Shown piece after piece: positions 28,311 to 36,884 of a stretch of 64,000 nt of DNA. Numbering within the stretch: the stretch's first letter is position 1; the number at the start of each line of letters is the position of its first letter. A program made the translations under genes and the position numbers. The DNA is from Mesorhizobium sp. M1D.F.Ca.ET.043.01.1.1 (lineage in GTDB: Bacteria; Pseudomonadota; Alphaproteobacteria; Rhizobiales; Rhizobiaceae): contig NZ_CP034444.1 of the NCBI RefSeq assembly GCF_003952385.1, forward strand, positions 434,001 to 498,000, given 5' to 3'. The notes beneath the pieces are model-generated. The model was not told the DNA's origin. It saw only the letters and a program-made list of their open reading frames with translations, and searched no databases.

Positions 28311-28730
28311 CTAGTCGCGGAAAGCTGTCACGCGGATTTCAACATGCATTCCGGGATCGCCTAACACTGCCACTCCAAGGCATGTCCAGATTGGCTTGTG
28401 GTCTGGCATTCGCTTGCGAAACTGCCGCGCCATCTCAGCCGTTGCCGCGAGGATTGTCCCGTCCGCTTCTGGCGTGTGGTAGGAATTGACATGCGCTACA
28501 TGCGACCAGTCCAAGCCGACGCTGTTCAGCATGAAGGCAACGTTGTCGAAGGCTTGGTTGATCTCGGATTCAACAGGGACACCAGACGGGATGTCGAGCG
28601 TGTCCGGGTTCCATCCGCCCTGTCCGGATAATTCCACCCGGCCATCGACTTCCAGCACCATCGAATAGCTGTAGTCGTTGGCGCTCTTTTCGCCCCATGG
28701 ACCCGGCGCAGTCAGCTTGAACCTCGGCAT
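28311..28730 (-). CDS. RidA (YjgF/UK114) family protein
   Basis: A ~139-residue RidA-like protein: MPRFKLTAPGPWGEKSANDY, LSGQGGWNPDTL (usual SGQxG/P block), INQAFDNVAFMLNSVGLDWS (helix) and VAHVNSYHTPEADG. The classic catalytic Arg region near the C-terminus is WTCLGVAVLGDPGMHVEIRV, which places an Arg after EI. Archetypal RidA hydrolyses reactive enamine/imine intermediates. This subgroup may have a different substrate. It is monocistronic. Confidence 0.88.
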   Translation of the reverse strand: MPRFKLTAPGPWGEKSANDYSYSMVLEVDGRVELSGQGGWNPDTLDIPSGVPVESEINQAFDNVAFMLNSVGLDWSHVAHVNSYHTPEADGTILAATAEMARQFRKRMPDHKPIWTCLGVAVLGDPGMHVEIRVTAFRD

Positions 28731-28934
28731 GATCAAAGCTTACTCGAGCGATGCATAAATTCAACTGGACACCCTGGCCGGCGCCTGATCAAGAGGGCGA
28801 CTGCGGCGGCTTGAGGCGATGCCTTCATAGTAAGGCGTCAACCGTCTGAAAATTCACTGTGTTTTTTGCCGCATGCTGGTGTCATTCGGCCTCTTCGTGA
28901 TACAGGTGGAAGCGTGGATCGGGGGATCAACGCT

Positions 28935-29543
28935 ATGCCGACGCTCTATGCGCTCAAGCCGGCTTTCCAGGACAGGCTGCGGCCGCTGGTCGGGAAGCTG
29001 GCCGCAATGGGCATCACGGCCAACGGCATAACGATACTTGCTGCCTTGCTGTCCATTGCCGCCGGAACGGCGATCGCGCTTTTGCCGGGCTGGCGCATCG
29101 TTCTTCTTCTCATTCCCATCGTGCTTTTCGTTCGCATGGCGCTCAACGCCATGGACGGCATGCTGGCGCGGGAGCATGGGCAGGCCTCGACGCTCGGCAT
29201 GTATCTCAACGAGACCTGCGACGTCGCCTCGGACCTCGCGCTGATCCTGCCCTTTGCGGCCTTTCCGCAATTCGGCGGCCGGGGCGTCGTCGCCTTTGCC
29301 ATCGCCGCTGTGCTTACCGAGTTCGCCGGCGTGCTCGGCATCGCCGCCGGCATCGGACGAAATTATGCCGGTCCGTTCGGCAAGAGCGACAGGGCGCTGG
29401 CGCTGGGCGTGGTCGCCGTGCTCGCCGCCGCCGGGCTGTGGCCGCCGGCAATCGCGTCGTTTGTGTTTCCGGCCATGGCTACGCTTTCGCTGCTGACCGC
29501 CATAAACCGGATACGCGCCGGTCTTATTGGCAGCGGCGGCTGA
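28935..29543 (+). CDS. CDP-alcohol phosphatidyltransferase, YnbA-like (two Asp-to-Asn changes)
   Basis: A 202-residue membrane protein with about six helices that should move a phosphatidyl group from CDP-diacylglycerol to an alcohol. The family motif D-x2-D-G-x2-A-R-x8-G-x3-D-x3-D is present as N71-A-M-D74-G75-M-L-A78-R79...G88-x3-N92-x3-D96. Thus the first and third Asp are Asn, while D74, G75, R79, G88, D96 and D100 are kept. My recollection is that E. coli YnbA has the same Asn residues, which would make this a subfamily feature. The ATG at 28935 is preceded by GGGGGA at eight bases. It is the first gene of a six-gene lipid operon (28935-34867). The acceptor alcohol is unknown. Confidence 0.85.
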   Translation: MPTLYALKPAFQDRLRPLVGKLAAMGITANGITILAALLSIAAGTAIALLPGWRIVLLLIPIVLFVRMALNAMDGMLAREHGQASTLGMYLNETCDVASDLALILPFAAFPQFGGRGVVAFAIAAVLTEFAGVLGIAAGIGRNYAGPFGKSDRALALGVVAVLAAAGLWPPAIASFVFPAMATLSLLTAINRIRAGLIGSGG

Positions 29544-29579
29544 GCATCGAGGCTCGCCATGCCGCCCGGGGGAAACACC

Positions 29580-31385
29580 ATGCTTCACGAACAGGTCGCC
29601 AGCGCGCCGGCGGAAAGCCTTGCGCGGCAAGCGCAGGAACGCACCTTCCGCAGCCATGACGGCACGCAGATCTTCTACCGCTTCTGGCCGCCCGTTTCTG
29701 CCAAGACAAAAGTCCCGGCAAAGGCCAAAGGCGCGGTCGTGCTCTTCCATCGCGGGCACGAGCATGGCGGCCGCATGGCGCATCTCGTGGACGAACTCGG
29801 CATGCCCGACCATGCCTTCTATGCCTGGGACGCGCGCGGCAACGGCCGCTCCGAAGGCGAGCGCGGCTATGCTCCTTCCTTCGCGGCGCTGGTGCGCGAC
29901 ATCGATTGCTTCATGCGCGAGATCGCCGCCAGGGACGGTTTTGCCGCGCCGGATATCGCGCTCATCGCGCAGTCCTTCGGCGCCGTGCTTGCCGCGGCGT
30001 GGGTGCATGACTACGCGCCGAAACTGCGCGCCATGGTGCTCGCCTCGCCCGCCTTCTCGGTCAAGCTCTATGTCCCTTTCGCCAAAGAAGGCATCGCGCT
30101 GTGGCAGAAGATCAAGGGGCGCTTCTTCGTCAATTCCTACGTCAAGGCGAACCTGCTCACCCATGACCCGGTGCGCATCGCTTCGTTCGAAAACGACAAG
30201 CTGATCACAAGGCCGATCGCCTCGAACATCCTCGTCGAGCTCTACCAGCATGCGGCGCGCATCGTTTCCGATGCCCGCGCCATCACCATGCCGACGCAGC
30301 TTCTCCTGTCGGGCAGCGACTGGGTGGTGCGCCATGCGCCGCAGCACGAGTTCTTCGTCAACCTCGGCAGCAGCGTGAAAGAACGCCATGTGCTGCCGGG
30401 CTTCTTCCACGACACGCTGGGCGAACGCGACCGCGCCAAGGCGCTCGACCTGATCCGGCCGTTCCTCGAAGGGCAGTTCGCCTCGCCGGCCGAAGCCGTC
30501 GACCTGAAGCAGGCGGATATCGCCGGCTACACGCGCGACGAGGCCGACAGGCTTGCCTCGCCGCTCGATCCCCTGTCACCGAAGGGCCTCTATTGGGCCT
30601 TGAGCCGCGCCTTCATCCGCCTCGGCAGCTCGTTCTCGCAAGGCATGAAGACCGGCGTTGCCACCGGCTTCGATTCCGGGTCGACGCTGGACTATGTTTA
30701 TGAGGACGAGCCGCGCGGCCTCGGGCCGATCGGCCGCTTAGTCGACCGGACCTTCCTCGACGCCATCGGCTGGCGTGGCATCCGCCAGCGCAAGCTCAAC
30801 CTCGAAGAGCTGATCGGCTCGGCGCTGGCAACGCTTAAGGCCATCGGACGGCCCGGTCATATCCTCGATATCGCCGCCGGCCACGGCCGCTACGTGCTCG
30901 ACGCCATCGGCAAGAGCCCTGAACAACCAGCCAGCGTGCGCTTGCAGGACTACTCCGATCTCAACGTCGAGCTCGGCCGCAAGCTGATTGCAGAGCGCGG
31001 ACTGCCGGCGAGCGTGTCGTTCCGGCGCGTCGACGCCTTTGACGGCGATGGGCTGGCCAGGCTCGATCCGGCGCCGGACCTCGCCATCGTCTCCGGCCTC
31101 TACGAGCTTTTCGCCGACAACGCGCTGATTGCCCGCTCGCTCGGCGGCCTTGCCCGCGCCATGCAGCCCGGCAGCCTGCTCCTCTACACCAACCAGCCCT
31201 GGCACCCGCAGCTCGAGATGATCGCGCGCAGCCTGACGTCGCATCGCGGCGGCCAGGCCTGGGTGATGCGGCGCCGCACGCAGGGCGAGATGGACCAGCT
31301 GGTCGAGGCAGCCGGTTTCGAGAAGCTCGACCAGCGCATCGACCAATGGGGCATCTTCACCGTCTCGCTGGCAAGGCGGCTTTAG
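29580..31385 (+). CDS. Alpha/beta hydrolase-SAM methyltransferase fusion, YnbC-like
   Basis: A 601-residue two-domain protein. Residues ~1-310 are a lysophospholipase-like alpha/beta hydrolase: AVVLFHRGHEHGGRMAHLVD, WDARGNGRSEGERG, nucleophile in IAQSFGAVLAAAW (Ser ~132, with Ala replacing the first Gly of GxSxG), an acid in LSGSDWVV and a His in GFFHDTLGE. Residues ~390-600 are a class I methyltransferase with motif I HILDIAAGHGRYVLDAI near 426. The fusion matches E. coli YnbC in layout. In the operon it would trim or transfer acyl groups and methylate a lipid head group (inference). The start at 29580 follows GGGGGAAACACC. The next operon gene begins 122 bases downstream, across a dispersed repeat. 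Confidence 0.88.
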   Translation: MLHEQVASAPAESLARQAQERTFRSHDGTQIFYRFWPPVSAKTKVPAKAKGAVVLFHRGHEHGGRMAHLVDELGMPDHAFYAWDARGNGRSEGERGYAPSFAALVRDIDCFMREIAARDGFAAPDIALIAQSFGAVLAAAWVHDYAPKLRAMVLASPAFSVKLYVPFAKEGIALWQKIKGRFFVNSYVKANLLTHDPVRIASFENDKLITRPIASNILVELYQHAARIVSDARAITMPTQLLLSGSDWVVRHAPQHEFFVNLGSSVKERHVLPGFFHDTLGERDRAKALDLIRPFLEGQFASPAEAVDLKQADIAGYTRDEADRLASPLDPLSPKGLYWALSRAFIRLGSSFSQGMKTGVATGFDSGSTLDYVYEDEPRGLGPIGRLVDRTFLDAIGWRGIRQRKLNLEELIGSALATLKAIGRPGHILDIAAGHGRYVLDAIGKSPEQPASVRLQDYSDLNVELGRKLIAERGLPASVSFRRVDAFDGDGLARLDPAPDLAIVSGLYELFADNALIARSLGGLARAMQPGSLLLYTNQPWHPQLEMIARSLTSHRGGQAWVMRRRTQGEMDQLVEAAGFEKLDQRIDQWGIFTVSLARRL

Positions 31386-31494
31386 GCATGATGCCGAAAA
31401 GTGTGAAGCGGTTTTCGGACGACATCATGCTCTATTTCTTTGATTTAGAGCCGGATGATTTCAGGTCGGATCGACCTGAAATCATCGGGCTTTA
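31386..31494. repeat. Dispersed two-hairpin intergenic repeat, copy 2
   Basis: Nearly identical to the copy at 26102-26214: gcatgatgccgaaaa / ttttcggacgacatcatgc, then ccggatgatttcaggtc / gacctgaaatcatcggg. It sits inside the ynb-like operon, between the hydrolase-methyltransferase gene and the PAP2-phosphatase gene, where it could act as an mRNA processing or stability element. Confidence 0.8.
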
Positions 31495-31507
31495 GGAACA
31501 CCGAAGC

Positions 31508-32836
31508 ATGCCCGCCAGCGTCGAGCCCCCGCCCCTTTCAACCAGCCCAGCAGCCGAAGCCTATGGCCGGATCGTGCTCCGTGCAGCCCTTTGGCTCGCT
31601 GTTCTGGCGCCCTTCTTCTATTCGACCTACGGCTTCGCCAACTGGCTGGCCTCGACGCGCTCGCATGTCGGCAGCATAGTGTTTTCCTGGGAGCACGCGA
31701 TACCGTTCCTCGCATGGACGATCGTGCCCTACTGGTCGATCAACCTGTTCTACGGCCTGTCGCTGCTGCTCAACGACAGCAGACGCGGTGTCGACCGGCT
31801 GGCCAGCCGCTATCTCACGGCTCAGGTCGTCGCCGTCACCTGCTTCATCCTGTTTCCGCTGACCGCCACCTTCGTGCGGCCGGCGACAACCGGCCTGCCG
31901 GGCTTCCTGTTTGCCGTGCTCGGCGGCTTCGACAAGCCGTTCAACCAGGCGCCGTCGCTGCATATCGCGCTTTTGGTGATCATCTGCGATCACTGGCGCC
32001 AGCATCTCGGCGGCGTTCTGCTGCCGATCTGGCACGGCTGGTGCTTCCTGATCGGCGCCTCGGTGCTGACAACCTGGCAGCACCATTTCATCGATATCCC
32101 CACCGGCGCACTGCTCGGGGCCTTCGCGCTCTGGCTGTTTCCGGCCAAGGGCGAGCTGCCTTTCTCCGGCTTCCGCCTGAACGCCGATGCCAAGGCACGG
32201 CGGCTTGCGCTCTGCTACGCGTTGGGCGCTGCCCTCGCCCTGGCCGGAGCATCCGTCGGAGTCCGCTTCTCCGCTATCGCGCTGGTGCTTTTGTGGCCGG
32301 CGTTGGCGCTGGCCATCGTCGCCTTCGCCTATGCCGGGGCCGGCGCAAAAGTGTTCCAGAAGACGGCTGACGGTTATGCGCCGCTGGCAAGCCGCATCCT
32401 GCTCTGGCCCTACCGGCTGAGCGCCAGGGCCAATGTCTGGGCATGGACGCGCAAGCTGCCGCCAGCGGTGGCAATCGCCGACGGCGTTTTCCTCGGACGT
32501 TTTCCCGGCGCTGCCGAAGCCGATCGCTTCGGCACGGTGATCGACCTCGCCGCCGAGCTGGAGCGGCCGCGCGACGCGCCTGGCCGCTGGGAAAGCTTCG
32601 GCATGCTCGATCTCCTGCCGCCGCCGGCGGACGTGCTTGATCGGGCGGTGGCAGCCATCGAGCCAGCGCGCCGGCAGGGCACGGTGCTGGTCTGCTGCGC
32701 GCTCGGCTTCCAGCGCAGCGCCACGGTCATCGCCGGATGGCTGGTCTCGACCGGCCGATCGCACACGCCGGCGCAGGCGCAAAAGCAGCTCGCTGCATCA
32801 GGCCGGCCGGTGCATTTCCAGGACGAGCCGGCATGA
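31508..32836 (+). CDS. PAP2-dual-specificity phosphatase fusion, YnbD-like
   Basis: A 442-residue membrane protein. The N-terminal ~300 residues hold several membrane helices and PAP2 motifs: FNQAPSLHIALLV (PSLH, residues ~147-150) and TTWQHHFIDIPTGALLG (histidine-aspartate motif). The C-terminal ~130 residues are a cytoplasmic dual-specificity/tyrosine-phosphatase-like domain with the catalytic CX5R loop in LVCCALGFQRSATV (Cys ~396, Arg ~402). Two separate phosphatase activities in one chain match E. coli YnbD. In this operon the likely substrate is a phosphorylated phospholipid such as a phosphatidyl-alcohol phosphate (inference). AGGAAC lies upstream of the ATG. Its stop overlaps the next gene by ATGA. 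Confidence 0.87.
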   Translation: MPASVEPPPLSTSPAAEAYGRIVLRAALWLAVLAPFFYSTYGFANWLASTRSHVGSIVFSWEHAIPFLAWTIVPYWSINLFYGLSLLLNDSRRGVDRLASRYLTAQVVAVTCFILFPLTATFVRPATTGLPGFLFAVLGGFDKPFNQAPSLHIALLVIICDHWRQHLGGVLLPIWHGWCFLIGASVLTTWQHHFIDIPTGALLGAFALWLFPAKGELPFSGFRLNADAKARRLALCYALGAALALAGASVGVRFSAIALVLLWPALALAIVAFAYAGAGAKVFQKTADGYAPLASRILLWPYRLSARANVWAWTRKLPPAVAIADGVFLGRFPGAAEADRFGTVIDLAAELERPRDAPGRWESFGMLDLLPPPADVLDRAVAAIEPARRQGTVLVCCALGFQRSATVIAGWLVSTGRSHTPAQAQKQLAASGRPVHFQDEPA

Positions 32837-33276
32837 CGGACGAAGCCTATCGGCAGCGGACGGCCATCTTCGCCGCCATGCTCATCAAGCAGGCGGCATG
32901 GCCGGCCGCCATCGTTATCGCCGGCGACAGCGTCGCGCCGCTGGTCGCCTCGGCGCGCGGCGCTCTCCACGCGCCGATCGCGGTGCTGGCGCTGCTGGTC
33001 GCGGCGGCGAGCGCCATCGCGGTGCTTGGGCTTTCGGCGCTTCTTCTCTTCGATGCGCTGCTGTTCCGGCTGATGACGAGCCATGACGACGAGGCTTCCG
33101 GAGGTGCTGCGGTCGACGATCTGCTGGCACGCATGCGGCTGAAGCCGGCTCCCTCCTCTCTCCGCCCGCTCGACGACCGTATCGCCGGAACGCGCCGCCT
33201 GCTTGCCCGCCAGCGCATCGCCTTGGCAGTCTTCGTCGCCGCGTTCCTGACCGCCGGATTCTGGATGCCGCGATGA
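32833..33276 (+). CDS. Hypothetical membrane protein of the lipid operon (147 aa)
   Basis: A 147-residue protein with three hydrophobic segments: AAWPAAIVIAGDSVAPLVAS near the N-terminus, IAVLALLVAAASAIAVLGLS in the middle and IALAVFVAAFLTAGFWM at the C-terminus, with a charged linker between the last two. It overlaps the phosphatase gene by 4 bases (ATGA) at its start and the acyltransferase gene by 4 bases at its end, so it is certainly translated as part of this operon. No family was recognised. It may be a small scaffold or accessory subunit. Confidence 0.75.
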   Translation: MTDEAYRQRTAIFAAMLIKQAAWPAAIVIAGDSVAPLVASARGALHAPIAVLALLVAAASAIAVLGLSALLLFDALLFRLMTSHDDEASGGAAVDDLLARMRLKPAPSSLRPLDDRIAGTRRLLARQRIALAVFVAAFLTAGFWMPR

Positions 33277-33932
33277 GCAAGCTTGCGCTCCGGACCTTCA
33301 CCCTGCTGCAGACGGTGACCTCGGTCGGCCTGTCGGCGCTGGCCTGGGCGGTGACCGGCGTGCGCCCGATCTGGAGCGGCAGCCAGCCGTCGGAGCGGCA
33401 GCGCATCTATTTCGCCAACCACACCAGCCATGGCGATTTCATCCTTTTGTCGGCCTGCCTCAGCGAGAAGGAACGCGCCATCACGCATGCGATCGCCGCT
33501 TCCGAATATTGGGGGAAGTCGCGGCTGCGCCGCTTCATCGCCGAGGACATGCTCTCCTCCGTGCTGATCAGCCGGCAATGGACGAGTCCGGAGGAGAACC
33601 CGATCTCGGTCATGCTCTCGGTGCTCGACCAGGGCCACTCGCTGATCATCTTCCCGGAAGGCACGCGCAACATGAGCGACGAGCTGCTGCCGTTCCGCTC
33701 CGGGCTCTACAACCTGTCGATGACGCGGCCCGATGTGGAACTCATCCCCTGCTGGATCGAGAACATGTCGCGCGTGCTGCCGAAGGGCCAGTTCCTGCCG
33801 GTGCCGCTGCTTTGCCGCGTCGTCTTCGGCGCGCCGGTAGCGGTGGCGCCCGGCGAGGAACGCCGCGCCTTCCTCGAGCGCGCCCGCGCGGCACTTCTGG
33901 CGCTGAATCCGCGCCCTGATCGAGACGATTGA
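33273..33932 (+). CDS. Lysophospholipid acyltransferase (PlsC-like)
   Basis: A 219-residue PlsC-family acyltransferase. Motif I (Hx4D) is in YFANHTSHGDFILLS (His ~50, Asp ~55), motif II is near YWGKSRLRRFIAEDM, motif III is SLIIFPEGTRNMSDELLPFR and motif IV is in VELIPCWIEN. It would acylate a lysophospholipid such as lysophosphatidate at the inner membrane, giving phosphatidate for the CDP-DAG synthase encoded next. It overlaps both neighbours (ATGA with the upstream gene, TGATG with the downstream one). Confidence 0.92.
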   Translation: MSKLALRTFTLLQTVTSVGLSALAWAVTGVRPIWSGSQPSERQRIYFANHTSHGDFILLSACLSEKERAITHAIAASEYWGKSRLRRFIAEDMLSSVLISRQWTSPEENPISVMLSVLDQGHSLIIFPEGTRNMSDELLPFRSGLYNLSMTRPDVELIPCWIENMSRVLPKGQFLPVPLLCRVVFGAPVAVAPGEERRAFLERARAALLALNPRPDRDD

Positions 33933-34867
33933 TGCGCCACGAAATCAGCATCCTGATCATCGGCCTTTTCGTGGTGCTGAGCACCGCCAGCGTCACCGCC
34001 GGCATCCTTTCGATGCGCGCGCCGAAGCCGCTGAGCGCAACGCTGGTCAACCTCACGCAGCGCATCAACGCCTGGTGGGTGATGGTGGCGCTGATGACGG
34101 TCGCCTTCTTCTTCGGCCGCTACGGCATGACCATCCTTTTCGCGCTGATCTCGTTCGCGGCGCTGCGCGAGTTCGTGACGCTGACGCACAGCCGCCGCAG
34201 CGACCACTGGGTGCTGCTCGGCATGTTCGGCATCGTCATCCCGGTCCAGTACTGGCTGGTGTGGACGGCCTGGTACGGACTGTTCGTGATCTTCATCCCG
34301 GTCTACTGCTTCCTGCTGATGCCGGCGATCACGGCGCTTCATGGCGATACCGAGCGCTTCCTCGAGCGCATCGCCGCGCAGCAATGGGCGATCATGATCT
34401 CGGTCTATTGCGTCAGCCATGTTCCTGCCCTGCTGACGCTCAACGTGCCGGGTTTCGAAGGCCGCAATCTTCTGCTCATCGCCTTCCTGATCATCGTCGT
34501 GCAGGGCAGCGACGTGCTGCAGTACATCTTCGGCAAGCTGTTCGGGAAACACCGCTTCTCGCCGACCGTCTCGCCGTCGAAAACCTGGGAGGGGCTGATC
34601 GGCGGGCTGGTCGCCTCCAGCCTGCTCGGCGCGTTGCTCTCCTTCATCACGCCGTTTTCGCCGCTGCAGGCCTCGACGGTCGCCTTCGTCGCCTGCACGA
34701 TGGGGTTCCTCGGCGGGCTCGTGGCGTCGGCGATCAAGCGCGACCAGGGCGTCAAGGACTGGGGCCACCTGATCGAGGGCCATGGCGGCATGCTCGACCG
34801 CACCGATAGCCTCGTCTTCGCCGCGCCGATCTTCTTCCACATCGTGCGCTATTTCTGGACGGTTTGA
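33932..34867 (+). CDS. Phosphatidate cytidylyltransferase (CdsA/YnbB-like)
   Basis: A 311-residue membrane protein with about eight helices that makes CDP-diacylglycerol from phosphatidate and CTP. The C-terminal signature S-x2-K-R-x4-K-D-x8-HGG-x2-DR is complete in SAIKRDQGVKDWGHLIEGHG followed by GMLDRTDSL. Upstream, PTVSPSKTWEGLIGGL is the second family hallmark. This is the last gene of the ynb-like operon and supplies the donor for the YnbA-like transferase encoded first. A housekeeping cdsA would normally lie elsewhere next to uppS/dxr, so this is probably a dedicated paralogue. Confidence 0.92.
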   Translation: MRHEISILIIGLFVVLSTASVTAGILSMRAPKPLSATLVNLTQRINAWWVMVALMTVAFFFGRYGMTILFALISFAALREFVTLTHSRRSDHWVLLGMFGIVIPVQYWLVWTAWYGLFVIFIPVYCFLLMPAITALHGDTERFLERIAAQQWAIMISVYCVSHVPALLTLNVPGFEGRNLLLIAFLIIVVQGSDVLQYIFGKLFGKHRFSPTVSPSKTWEGLIGGLVASSLLGALLSFITPFSPLQASTVAFVACTMGFLGGLVASAIKRDQGVKDWGHLIEGHGGMLDRTDSLVFAAPIFFHIVRYFWTV

Positions 34868-34878
34868 TCGCCGGCGAA

Positions 34879-35892
34879 CTAAAGGCGGTTGCGCATCAGC
34901 ATGGTGACGACGAAGAAGGCGCCGAGCGAGCTGGTGATGATGCCGATCGGCAGTTCCTGCGGCGGCAGCAGCGTGCGGGCCAAGAGATCGCTGGCCAGGA
35001 GCAGGATCGCGCCGAACAGCGCGCAGATCGCTATCAGCGGCCGATGCAGCGGACCGGCCAGCGGCCGGCCGAGATGCGGGATCATCAGGCCGACGAAGCC
35101 GATGACGCCGGCCACCGCCACCAGAATCGCGGTGGCCAGAGCCGCGATGAGGAATGTCGTGCGGCGCATCCTCGCCACCGGCACGCCGAGGCTTTCGGCG
35201 GCGCTTTCGCCGGCGAGGAAGGCATCGAAGCGGCGGTGGTTCCAGAGCCCATAGGCGAGAATGATGCCAGCGCCGAGCGCCGCCAGGCCGATATTGTCCC
35301 AGCGGGCGAGACCCAGCCCGCCCATGGTCCAGAACAGCACCGAATGGGCGGCGCGCTGGTCGCCGGCGAAGACGAGATAGTTGGTCAGCGCGGTGAACAT
35401 GAAGGAAACGGCGAGGCCGGCGAGGATCAGCCGCTCGGGTCCCTGCCCCCTCACCCGCGACACGAGCAGAAGCACGATTGCCGCTGCCAGTATGCCGCCG
35501 GTGAAGGCGGCAAGGGGAAGTGTCCAGATGCCGAAGCTGTCGCCGAAGACGGTGATGACGGAGACCGCGCCGGCGGCGGCGCCCGAGGAGAGGCCGAACA
35601 GGAACGGATCGGCGAGATCGTTGCGGGTCACCGTCTGCAGCAGCGCGCCGACGATGCCGAGGCCGGCGCCGACAGCAATCGCCAGCAACGCGCGCGGCAG
35701 CCTGAGGTCGACGACGATGCTGCCGACCGGACCGGATACCTGGTTCCCGTCCAGCCCCATCGCATGTGCCAGCGCGCGCACGACCTCGTGCAACGGGATG
35801 AGCGTCGAGCCGTAGGCGATCGAAAGCAGCACGAGCGCTGCGAGCAGCACCGCGCCCAGCGACATTGTAAGAACGAACGATCCGTATCGCAA
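34879..35892 (-). CDS. FecCD/BtuC-type ABC importer permease
   Basis: A 337-residue, ~10-helix permease of the siderophore/cobalamin importer family: DLRLPRALLAIAVGAGLGIV, GALLQTVTRNDLADPFLFGLSSGAA, GAAESLGVPVARMRRTTF-type coupling region and VAGVIGFVGLMIPHLGR at the C-terminus. It is the third gene after the ATPase and binding-protein genes. The leader of that operon carries a cobalamin riboswitch, so a corrinoid (BtuC role) is the probable substrate rather than an iron chelate. Confidence 0.9.
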   Translation of the reverse strand: MRYGSFVLTMSLGAVLLAALVLLSIAYGSTLIPLHEVVRALAHAMGLDGNQVSGPVGSIVVDLRLPRALLAIAVGAGLGIVGALLQTVTRNDLADPFLFGLSSGAAAGAVSVITVFGDSFGIWTLPLAAFTGGILAAAIVLLLVSRVRGQGPERLILAGLAVSFMFTALTNYLVFAGDQRAAHSVLFWTMGGLGLARWDNIGLAALGAGIILAYGLWNHRRFDAFLAGESAAESLGVPVARMRRTTFLIAALATAILVAVAGVIGFVGLMIPHLGRPLAGPLHRPLIAICALFGAILLLASDLLARTLLPPQELPIGIITSSLGAFFVVTMLMRNRL

Positions 35893-35895
35893 AGG

Positions 35896-36843
35896 TCAGA
35901 ACGCTTCCGGATACATGGCCCTGGCGATCTTGCCGATCGCCTCGATGTTGGCGGGTCCGGGCGTCAGCTCGGCGTAACGCAGCGCAACGAAGCGCTTGTT
36001 CTTCACCGCGTCGGTTTCCTTCATCGCCGAATGTGCCTCGAGGAAATCGAGCAGCTTCCGGTAGCCGCCGCCGTCCTGGTAGTCGAGCAGGATGAGGAAT
36101 TGCGGATTGCGCGACGCGACCGTCTCCCAGTCGGTATTGCCCCAGCTCGTGTCCATGTCGGCCATGATGTTTTCCCCGCCCGCGGCGGCGATCATGGCGT
36201 TGGGGATGGCGAACTTGCCAGCGGTGAAGGGCTTGTCCTCGCCGGAGTCATAGAGGAACACGCGCGCGCCCTTATGGTCGCCCACCTTGGCGGTGATGCC
36301 GGCCAGCTCGGCCTTCCAGCCGACGACCAGCTTTTGCGCCTGCGCGTCCTTGCCGAAGATCTTGCCGAGCTTCTCGACGTCGCCAAAGAGCAGGTCCATC
36401 GAAGCGGCGGGCCGGTTCTTGTCGAGATGGACGCAGCTCTCGGTCAGTACCAGTGTCTTGATGCCGTGCGGGGCAAGCGTGTCGGGCGTGACCTCGCCGC
36501 CCGGCTTCATGCCGTAATACCAGCCGGCGAAGAAGAAGTCCGGCTGCGCGGCTACAAGGTTTTCCAGCGTCGGGTATTTCGGCGCCAGCTCGGGGATCGA
36601 GCCCTGCTCGGCCTTGAATTCGGGGCCAACCTTGTACCAGCCGGTGATGCCGGTGAGCCCGACGATCGACGGCTGCAGCTTCAGCGCGAACGCCATCTCG
36701 GCCATGTTGAGGTCCTGGATGACGGCGCGCTTCGGCGGCGCGTCGAAGGTGAGCGGCTTGCCGCAGCTGTCGACGGTCACCGGGAAGGCGAAGGCGGCCG
36801 AGGCGACAAAAGAGAGGGCAAGCGACAAAGCGAGGCGTTTCAC
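35896..36843 (-). CDS. ABC importer substrate-binding protein (BtuF-like)
   Basis: A 315-residue periplasmic protein with a signal peptide (LALSLALSFVASAAFAFP). It has the class III binding-protein layout: VTVDSCGKPLTFDAPPKRAV, DLNMAEMAFALKLQPSIVGL, YPTLENLVAAQPDFFFAGWY, a long linking helix and LVVGWKAELAGITAKVGDHK. It hands its ligand to the permease encoded 3 bases downstream. The riboswitch upstream suggests a corrinoid, though the family alone would also allow siderophores. The ATPase gene is 41 bases upstream. Confidence 0.88.
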   Translation of the reverse strand: MKRLALSLALSFVASAAFAFPVTVDSCGKPLTFDAPPKRAVIQDLNMAEMAFALKLQPSIVGLTGITGWYKVGPEFKAEQGSIPELAPKYPTLENLVAAQPDFFFAGWYYGMKPGGEVTPDTLAPHGIKTLVLTESCVHLDKNRPAASMDLLFGDVEKLGKIFGKDAQAQKLVVGWKAELAGITAKVGDHKGARVFLYDSGEDKPFTAGKFAIPNAMIAAAGGENIMADMDTSWGNTDWETVASRNPQFLILLDYQDGGGYRKLLDFLEAHSAMKETDAVKNKRFVALRYAELTPGPANIEAIGKIARAMYPEAF

Positions 36844-36884
36844 GGGATGGTGCTCCTTGATTGGGTTGGATTGTCTGGATTGGC

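Noticed and set aside
28854..30410. Minus-strand frame opposite the CDP-alcohol transferase and hydrolase genes
   Set aside because: Antisense shadow; the plus-strand genes have complete catalytic motifs and operon spacing.
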